Positions 1 through 5,496 of a DNA stretch of 6,227 nucleotides are shown here, piece by piece. The notes beneath the pieces were generated by a model that had not been told where the DNA came from, did no database searches, and saw only the letters and a program-made list of their open reading frames with translations. Position numbers and translations under genes: made by a program. The DNA comes from Candidatus Zhuqueibacterota bacterium (lineage in GTDB: Bacteria > SM23-31 > B21-G16). Within the stretch, counting starts at the first letter, position 1. Each line of letters starts with the position of its first letter. The stretch covers positions 1 to 6,227 of the forward strand of contig QNDJ01000117.1 of NCBI GenBank assembly GCA_003644825.1, given 5' to 3'.

Positions 1-39
1 AAATAACAATACCTGTACTACTATCGGTCAATAACAATT

Positions 40-68
40 TTTTCCTTGTTAAATATTATATATATAAT
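40..68 (+). promoter_or_regulatory. Probable promoter of the cas operon
   Basis: A perfect TATAAT -10 hexamer lies at 63-68. Counting 17 bases upstream gives only a weak, T-rich -35 element at 40-45 (TTTTCC). Transcription would then begin near 75, leaving a leader of about 20 bases that still contains the ribosome binding site at 83-87, which is a sensible bacterial layout. The -10 box is part of a 14-base perfect palindrome at 55-68. In an archaeon the same AT run could serve as a TATA box, but the start site expected about 25 bases further on would fall on or next to the ribosome binding site, so the bacterial reading is preferred. The region is so AT-rich that a chance -10 match is quite possible. 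Confidence 0.4.
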
Positions 69-82
69 CTAAAATATAAATT

Positions 83-87
83 AAGGA
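83..87 (+). promoter_or_regulatory. Ribosome binding site of the CARF-HEPN gene
   Basis: AAGGA sits 6 bases before the ATG at 94. It supports this start even though about 44 residues then precede the first recognisable CARF strand, and no other in-frame ATG lies between. Confidence 0.65.
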
Positions 88-93
88 TATATT

Positions 94-1695
94 ATGAAGG
101 AAGAAAATTTAAAGAGTAAAACAGATACCTACTTTTGTGAAGGGCGGAAAACAGATAAATATATAAAAGAATTATTACCTGAAGAGCTGAAGTATATAAA
201 AGAACGTAATAAAAAACTAAGTTCTGCAGAGATTCTTGTTCAACTTGTAGGTTTTTCCTGGGAGCCATTACTCATATCTGTATGCATTTATAAACCTGAA
301 AAAATCTATATAATATTAAACAAGTATTATGGTGAAATAGAAGGTAATGCAAAAGGTGATGATTATAAAGAAAATATTAACAAACTGAAAGAACAAAACC
401 TTATTGACAATGTTCCTGATATACTTCCTGATGCTTGGGAAACTGTGGAAGATACTCCCAAAGATGTATTCGATTTTCTTAAAAAACATATTTTATCCCA
501 TTTAAATGATGGGAAGCAGGTTGTTATAGATATTACAGGAGCTAAAAAAAGTATGGTTTCTGGAGCTTATCTTTTTGCAAGCTACACAAATTGTCCTGTT
601 TCTTACATTGATTTCGATAGGTATTCTGAAAAATACTCAATACCTTATGGATATACCTGCAAAATCAATGAGTTTAAAAACCCTATGGAAGTATTTAAAC
701 TGCGGGAGTGGGAAAGAGTTGAACAACTTTACAGGCAATATTCATTTAGAACTGCTAAATCTCTTATTTTAGAAATAAAACAAAGTACAAAATCCTTTAT
801 GAAAGATGATGGAATTACTGCAATTAACAGACTTATTGAATGCCTGAAGTTTTACGAAGCTTGGGATGAGGGTGATTATAAAGGAGCATTAGAAAGGTAT
901 AAAGACCTGCAAAAAATAGTTCCAGAAATAACCTGCCCTACTGCCGTAGAGAAACTGGGGGAATTCTGGCCTGATAGAGAAAATTTAAAAGAAGACATTA
1001 AAAAATTAGAGGAAATGAATGAAAATAACCATTCTATATACAAAAAGAAGAATGAAATTATAGTGTATGCTGAAGACGAACTGGAGAAAATAAAAAGAAT
1101 AGTTAAATACCAGGAAGATTATCGTTCTGCATTACTGCGAGCCGCAGGACTTAGTGATTTCCTGTTAAAGGTAAGGATAATTAAATTGTGGAATGATAAC
1201 CAGTTTGTTGTTGAGATGAATGGTAAAAGTTATTCAAGAGAAGACCTTGAAAAAGAAAAGAAATTAAATATAAAAAAAGCATTACTTGAATTCGCAGGAG
1301 CTTCCTACATAATAAAATGCCTCAGATATACAGAATATAAACAGGATTATGTTATTGAACTTAATATAAAAGGAATAGGAAGAATTAAAGCTCATAGATT
1401 GGGGAAAGCTATAATGCTTGATAAATTCTGGGAAAATATTAAGGCAGATGGGATTAATCTGCCAGATGACATATTTATAATGAGAAATAAAGCCATTCAT
1501 TTTTGTTTAAGTATTCCTGAAAAAATGTCCCGGATATCTGTTAAATTTACTGAAGAAAATCTGAAAGAATATAATAAAAACTGGACAGAGGTCTCAAATA
1601 TCGCCGGAATATATAAAGCAATGGATTGGCAAAGTTTATGCGATGTATGCAAGATAAATTTTTTACCCAAAATAAGGAGGGTTACAGATGGATAA
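94..1695 (+). CDS. CARF-HEPN ribonuclease, Csm6/Csx1-like (533 aa)
   Basis: Predicted cytoplasmic ancillary RNase of a type III CRISPR system: the N-terminal CARF domain should bind cyclic oligoadenylate made by Cas10, and the C-terminal HEPN domain should then cut RNA. CARF signals are the strand-loop around residues 48-74 (VGFSWEP, then PEKIYII) and the ligand-loop motif DITGAKKSM at 146-154, followed by VSYIDFD at 169-175. The HEPN motif RX4H is R464-NKAI-H469. Residues 200-400 are charged and mostly helical, with W-D-G-Y-A spacing around 257-265 reminiscent of the TIGR02710 family, so I prefer that branch over classical Csm6. There is no signal peptide or membrane segment. The CARF motif deviates from the usual DxTGGTKxM (GT replaced by AK). 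The gene leads the operon and its end overlaps the start of cas10 by 8 bases, tying it to the effector complex. CARF plus HEPN is well supported; the exact family name and ligand size are inference. Confidence 0.85.
   Translation: MKEENLKSKTDTYFCEGRKTDKYIKELLPEELKYIKERNKKLSSAEILVQLVGFSWEPLLISVCIYKPEKIYIILNKYYGEIEGNAKGDDYKENINKLKEQNLIDNVPDILPDAWETVEDTPKDVFDFLKKHILSHLNDGKQVVIDITGAKKSMVSGAYLFASYTNCPVSYIDFDRYSEKYSIPYGYTCKINEFKNPMEVFKLREWERVEQLYRQYSFRTAKSLILEIKQSTKSFMKDDGITAINRLIECLKFYEAWDEGDYKGALERYKDLQKIVPEITCPTAVEKLGEFWPDRENLKEDIKKLEEMNENNHSIYKKKNEIIVYAEDELEKIKRIVKYQEDYRSALLRAAGLSDFLLKVRIIKLWNDNQFVVEMNGKSYSREDLEKEKKLNIKKALLEFAGASYIIKCLRYTEYKQDYVIELNIKGIGRIKAHRLGKAIMLDKFWENIKADGINLPDDIFIMRNKAIHFCLSIPEKMSRISVKFTEENLKEYNKNWTEVSNIAGIYKAMDWQSLCDVCKINFLPKIRRVTDG
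1674..1680 (+). promoter_or_regulatory. Ribosome binding site of cas10
   Basis: AAGGAGG lies inside the last codons of the CARF-HEPN gene, 7 bases before the ATG at 1688. It is among the strongest sites in the window and fixes the cas10 start, which overlaps the upstream stop by 8 bases (ATGGATAA). Confidence 0.85.
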
Positions 1696-3205
1696 AAGGT
1701 ACCTTTTTGTCGCAGAAGCAGACAAAATACAGGATCTTCTCTTTTGCTCTTCCAAATTACGTGAAGTAGCCGGTGGTAGTGTAATGCTAACAGAATTCTG
1801 TGAAGAATTGGTTCCACAACTTATCAATGAATTTAACGGTAAAGAAATCATATCAGCAGGTGGTTCTTTCAGAATATTATTCAATTCAAAAGAAAAGGCA
1901 GAGGAATTTGGTGATTACTTGTCTGAACTTTACAGACGGGTAATAGGTGGAACAATTACTGTAGCTGAACCTGTGGAAGTAACCTCTGAAAAAGATGCAA
2001 TAGAAAAAGCTCAGGTAAATCTCAGAAAAGCTAAACATCAAGGAAAAATCCCAGTATCCACTGAACAAATACCATATACAGCAATATGCGCTTCCTGTGG
2101 GATAGGAATTGCAAGATATTTCATCAAAGAGTCTGATGAAAAAAAGGAGCGTTATTTATGCGAGGTGTGTAAAAGGAAATCTGAAGCAAGAAAAAGAATC
2201 AGAGAAAAATTCCTGAAAAAGTTTGCAGAATATATAGGTAATGGTAAAAAAATTGCAGATGATAAAAAAATAGCTGGAATAAATGCCAAAAATTATGTTG
2301 CCTACATTGTAGCAGATGTCAATAATATGGGAACAGTTTTTAGTTCCTGTAACAGTTTTAATGAGTTGAAAAATCTCTCCAGTTCTTTAAATGATGTAAT
2401 TCAGAAATCATTAGCAGAGCCTGTAAAATTATTGATGAAAAACCTTAAAGAATCCTTTCCTGAAAGAGATGATATAGATTCAATTCCTGTTCTTCCTCTT
2501 ATTTTGGCTGGAGATGATGTTTTTGCAATTATACCCGCAAAATGGGCTCTTGATTTTACACACCGTTTTTGTAATGATTTTGAAATAAGGATCAAGGATT
2601 ATCTTAAAAAAATCGGTATAGTAAATGATATATCACCTACAATTTCTTCTTCCGTAATAATATGCAAAGGAAAATTCCCTTATCTAATAGCCCACAATAT
2701 TGGAGAAGAATTATTAAACAAAGCTAAAAAGAAAGCAAAAAAAGAAAATAAATCAACAATTTCATTTAATGTACTTGCCGGAAGTGAAATTGTAAGAAAA
2801 TCAGAAGAAGAAAAAAAATTTGTGGCCAGCTATCCGGCTTATACGGTTGAAGAGTTAGAAAAATTGATAGAATATAGATTAAAATTGAAGAACTTACCAG
2901 GAACAAGACGAATTCAATTAGAAACTATATTTTATAAAGCAGAGATGTTAAAAGGTAGTACAGCATTCAGTAGAATGATATCTGAATGGGTTCCGGAACG
3001 AGATTCTATTATAAAAAGAATAGAAAAACCTCTAAGAGATAATATAATCGATGCGCTAAAGAACCTTGGAAATTCTAAAGAAGACCATAACTGGGTAGAA
3101 TGCAAAGGCAAGTATTATCATAAACTACCTGATTTATTGATTTCCTGGGATTTTGCTTATGACCTTGATAAAAAACCATTAATGTATGAAGGAGAAATGA
3201 AATGA
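1688..3205 (+). CDS. cas10: Cas10, HD-less type III-D-like large subunit (505 aa)
   Basis: Large subunit of a type III effector complex, expected to make cyclic oligoadenylate from ATP when the complex binds target RNA. Order of parts: first palm at about 4-95 (YLFVAEADKIQD at the start, AGGSFRILF at 57-65); a zinc-ribbon-type pair C134xxC137 and C158xxC161; second palm (cyclase) at about 202-365 with VADVNNMG at 208-215 (D210) and AGDD at 274-277; then the PYLIAHNIGEELLNKAK segment at 330-346; and a helical C-terminal part containing KLPDLLISWDF (479-489). The protein begins at palm 1, so the N-terminal HD nuclease domain of Csm1/Cmr2-type Cas10 is absent, and 505 residues is short for the family. 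HD-less Cas10 together with a Csx10-like Cas5 is a hallmark of subtype III-D. The first glycine of GGDD is alanine, but both aspartates and D210 remain, so catalysis is plausible and unproven. The gene overlaps its downstream neighbour by 4 bases (ATGA). Confidence 0.9.
   Translation: MDKRYLFVAEADKIQDLLFCSSKLREVAGGSVMLTEFCEELVPQLINEFNGKEIISAGGSFRILFNSKEKAEEFGDYLSELYRRVIGGTITVAEPVEVTSEKDAIEKAQVNLRKAKHQGKIPVSTEQIPYTAICASCGIGIARYFIKESDEKKERYLCEVCKRKSEARKRIREKFLKKFAEYIGNGKKIADDKKIAGINAKNYVAYIVADVNNMGTVFSSCNSFNELKNLSSSLNDVIQKSLAEPVKLLMKNLKESFPERDDIDSIPVLPLILAGDDVFAIIPAKWALDFTHRFCNDFEIRIKDYLKKIGIVNDISPTISSSVIICKGKFPYLIAHNIGEELLNKAKKKAKKENKSTISFNVLAGSEIVRKSEEEKKFVASYPAYTVEELEKLIEYRLKLKNLPGTRRIQLETIFYKAEMLKGSTAFSRMISEWVPERDSIIKRIEKPLRDNIIDALKNLGNSKEDHNWVECKGKYYHKLPDLLISWDFAYDLDKKPLMYEGEMK
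3189..3194 (+). promoter_or_regulatory. Ribosome binding site of the Cas7-Cas5-Cas11 gene
   Basis: AAGGAG sits 7 bases before the ATG at 3202, inside the end of cas10. The start and the cas10 stop share ATGA, the classical arrangement for termination-reinitiation coupling. Confidence 0.8.
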
Positions 3206-5496
3206 AACTTAAATTTAAGATAAGTCTTTTCTCTGATTACCACATTGGAGCTGGATACGGAAAAGGAGAGATAGACTCTATTGCAATAAAGGATAAAGAT
3301 GGATTACCGGTGATTAGAGGAACAACCCTTAGCGGTTTACTCAGGCAGGGAATATGGGAATTACTTCAATTGGTCTCACTTAAAGACTACAGAAAATGTA
3401 AGCAGTCAATTGGAACTGGAAATCAGTATTGTATGGAGTTAAATAAAGAATCGATGTGTCCATTATGCCGAATACTTGGAAACCCTTCTTATACTAAAAA
3501 GTGGAAAATATCAACTGCTAAAATAGAAGAACCTTCCACGATAAAATCAGGAAAAATAGTCTGGAGAAACAGAGTTAATATAAAAACCCGCACTTCCGAA
3601 AAAAGAAAATTGTTTAGCGAAGAGGCTATAGATGGTAAAATGAACTTTATTTTTACTGTTAGTAATGATTCAAGTGGTAAAGAAGAATTAAAGGAAGCAT
3701 CCTTTATTGTTGCAGCTTTCAGAATGATAAGAAATTTAGGAGCATCCCGTAGAAGAGGTAAAGGACAGTGTCAAATTCACCTAATTGATATAACTCCAGA
3801 ATTTAAAAATAAGGAGAACGGTTCTGTGGAAAACAAACTGCTTGATGTTTTTAAAGAAGTATGGCTGGAAAATAAAGAATTGGATATTCCATACACTGAA
3901 AATAAATCTGTAGTAATAAAACCCCTGACTAAAAAGTGTTTTAATGTTATTTTACTCACAAAAGAACCATTACTCATATCTACCAGAGGTGAATCAGGAA
4001 ACAGGTTTCAAACTGTAAATTATATACCCGGATATACTTTTTTGGGTGCACTTGCCTGGAAAATAGCCAGTAGATTCGATTTGAATGATAATGAAATATA
4101 TAAAAAATTCATCAGCCTGTTTCGTCGCGGTGGTATAAAGGTTACACCATTGTATCCTGCCTGTAAAATTGGGAATGATATTTATCCTTCGATTCCGTCT
4201 CCGCTTGATTTTTTAACCTGTAAGCTGTATCCAGAATTTGAAAACACTGGGCATGGAATAAAAGGTTATGCAGATAATGAAAATGAACCAGGTAGGTGCC
4301 TCGAATGCGAAAAAGAAGGAAAACAAACTCCTCTTGAACCAGTTAATGGATTTATCCCACTCTATGAAAAAGCTGTGAAAACAGTAGAAGTTGAAAAAAG
4401 GGAAGAAATGCATATTAAAATTGATCTTAAAACAGGAAAGGCAACTACTGGAGACCTTTTCAGTTATACGCTTATTGAATCTGGCCAGTATTTTACAGGT
4501 AGTATCGATATAGAAAACTGGGAGGATTTTAGTACTCTTATAGGACTAAAACCACAAAAAGATATTTTATTTGACCTGCGAATCGGAAAAGCATCTTCAC
4601 GAGGGTATGGGCTAACAAAAGTGTGGTTTGGATCTGAGGAATTCGAAAACATTTTTATCGGGAAATCACTGGAAAAACGGATAGACCCCAAAAAACCTAT
4701 TACTATGAATCTATTAACAGATGCAATTCTTGTGGATAGATGGGGAAGATTTCATACTACATTCAATAATGAAATACTGAGCCATTATCTTGGCGTTGAA
4801 GTTGAGATAATTAACATCTATGTAAAATCAAAGATTGTGGATGGATTTAATTCTTATCTTGGGCTTCCAAAGTGGAGAGATTATTCTATTACTTCGGGCT
4901 CAAGTGTGGGATTTAAAATAAAAAACCCAGAAAATATAGAAAAGTTATTGAAAAATATGGAAAAACTCGAAAAAGAAGGAATAGGGCTAAGAAGAGAACA
5001 GGGATTCGGAAAAATTGCGTTCAATCATCCTGTTTATAATAAAAATACTGATGTGAGTATGAGAATTCGTTTGTATGAGTTTATTCGCCTCTGTGAAAAA
5101 GATGATAAAATAAAAAATTTTGAAAACAGATATAAAAGTCAACTTCAGGAAAAGCTTAATAAAGAAAGTTTTAAGGATAAAAATTGGATATCTATCTCAA
5201 GATGGTTAAGAGAAAATTCTAATAGATCTGTTGAAGAAATAAAAGAATTACTCGGCAATTTTCATTATAACTTTGAATTTAGCGAATTGATTGAAAAAAG
5301 AAAAGTCATTAGAGATAAAGAAAAGTTTCTAAAAGAAACTGGTAAGAAAGGGTTTAAAGAATTATTAGACTTTTTAAAAAAATTATCTGACGATATGGTC
5401 AAAGAAAATAAAACCTTAAGAAAATTCTTAGAAAGTAGAGCTATAGAAATGTTATCAGAATTTATAGCAGGTTCAGTGGAGGTAAAAAATGATTAA
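3202..5496 (+). CDS. Fused RAMP protein Cas7-Cas5(Csx10-like)-Cas11-like (764 aa)
   Basis: Multi-domain backbone subunit of the type III complex. Residues 1-197 are a Csm3-like Cas7: IGAGYGKGEID then a conserved GLPVIRGTTLSGLLR (34-48), cysteines C77, C86 and C89 as a likely zinc site, and a glycine/arginine-rich loop at 179-188. D25 aligns with the RNA-cleaving aspartate of Csm3, so this domain should cut target RNA. After a charged linker (198-243), residues 244-612 resemble Csx10, the Cas5 of III-D: LTKEPLLIS and NYIPGYTFLGALAW near its start, a C366xxC369 pair, ATTGDLFSYTLIESGQ (414-429), a glycine loop GKASSRGYG (462-470) and a second one around 593-603. Cas5 proteins cap the crRNA 5' handle. 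Residues 613-764 are lysine/glutamate-rich and helical with no RAMP motif, which suits a Cas11 small subunit. This is the domain order of the Cas7-Cas5-Cas11 protein of III-Dv systems. The RAMP domains are well supported; the Cas11 label rests on position and helicity only. Confidence 0.85.
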   Translation: MKLKFKISLFSDYHIGAGYGKGEIDSIAIKDKDGLPVIRGTTLSGLLRQGIWELLQLVSLKDYRKCKQSIGTGNQYCMELNKESMCPLCRILGNPSYTKKWKISTAKIEEPSTIKSGKIVWRNRVNIKTRTSEKRKLFSEEAIDGKMNFIFTVSNDSSGKEELKEASFIVAAFRMIRNLGASRRRGKGQCQIHLIDITPEFKNKENGSVENKLLDVFKEVWLENKELDIPYTENKSVVIKPLTKKCFNVILLTKEPLLISTRGESGNRFQTVNYIPGYTFLGALAWKIASRFDLNDNEIYKKFISLFRRGGIKVTPLYPACKIGNDIYPSIPSPLDFLTCKLYPEFENTGHGIKGYADNENEPGRCLECEKEGKQTPLEPVNGFIPLYEKAVKTVEVEKREEMHIKIDLKTGKATTGDLFSYTLIESGQYFTGSIDIENWEDFSTLIGLKPQKDILFDLRIGKASSRGYGLTKVWFGSEEFENIFIGKSLEKRIDPKKPITMNLLTDAILVDRWGRFHTTFNNEILSHYLGVEVEIINIYVKSKIVDGFNSYLGLPKWRDYSITSGSSVGFKIKNPENIEKLLKNMEKLEKEGIGLRREQGFGKIAFNHPVYNKNTDVSMRIRLYEFIRLCEKDDKIKNFENRYKSQLQEKLNKESFKDKNWISISRWLRENSNRSVEEIKELLGNFHYNFEFSELIEKRKVIRDKEKFLKETGKKGFKELLDFLKKLSDDMVKENKTLRKFLESRAIEMLSEFIAGSVEVKND
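5478..5482 (+). promoter_or_regulatory. Ribosome binding site of the last Cas7-family gene
   Basis: GGAGG lies 6 bases before the ATG at 5489 and inside the end of the preceding gene. It supports a start that overlaps the upstream stop by 8 bases (ATGATTAA). Confidence 0.8.

Noticed and set aside
1-93. Considered as the end of a CRISPR array or a leader because of the 28-base-spaced AATAACAAT pair.
   Set aside because: Only 9 bases repeat, there is no 25-40-base repeat unit and no spacer pattern.
265-279. A 15-base exact match (CCATTACTCATATCT) to 3967-3981, in two different genes.
   Set aside because: Both copies encode the same short peptide PLLIS in hydrophobic strand contexts of unrelated domains. 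Flanks diverge at once except for one near-match codon upstream, so chance or convergent coding is more likely than a repeat element.
575-772. Open frame on the + strand inside the CARF-HEPN gene (65 codons).
   Set aside because: It lies wholly within a well-supported gene in another frame, has no ribosome binding site and no recognisable motif.
1497-1884. Minus-strand open frames across the CARF-HEPN/cas10 junction.
   Set aside because: They oppose two solidly identified genes, have compositions typical of reverse-complement shadows, and show no start signal or domain.
2811-2818. A run of eight A in cas10 that could allow polymerase slippage or frameshifting.
   Set aside because: The zero frame continues without disturbance through conserved Cas10 sequence, and such runs are expected in AT-rich lysine codons; no alternative frame gives a meaningful product.
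5053-5061. Possible internal start (GTG at 5053 or ATG at 5059) that could yield a separate Cas11-like protein from the end of the fusion gene.
   Set aside because: Internal starts for Cas11 are known in some CRISPR types, but the sequence upstream here is A/T-rich without a Shine-Dalgarno match, so there is no positive evidence.
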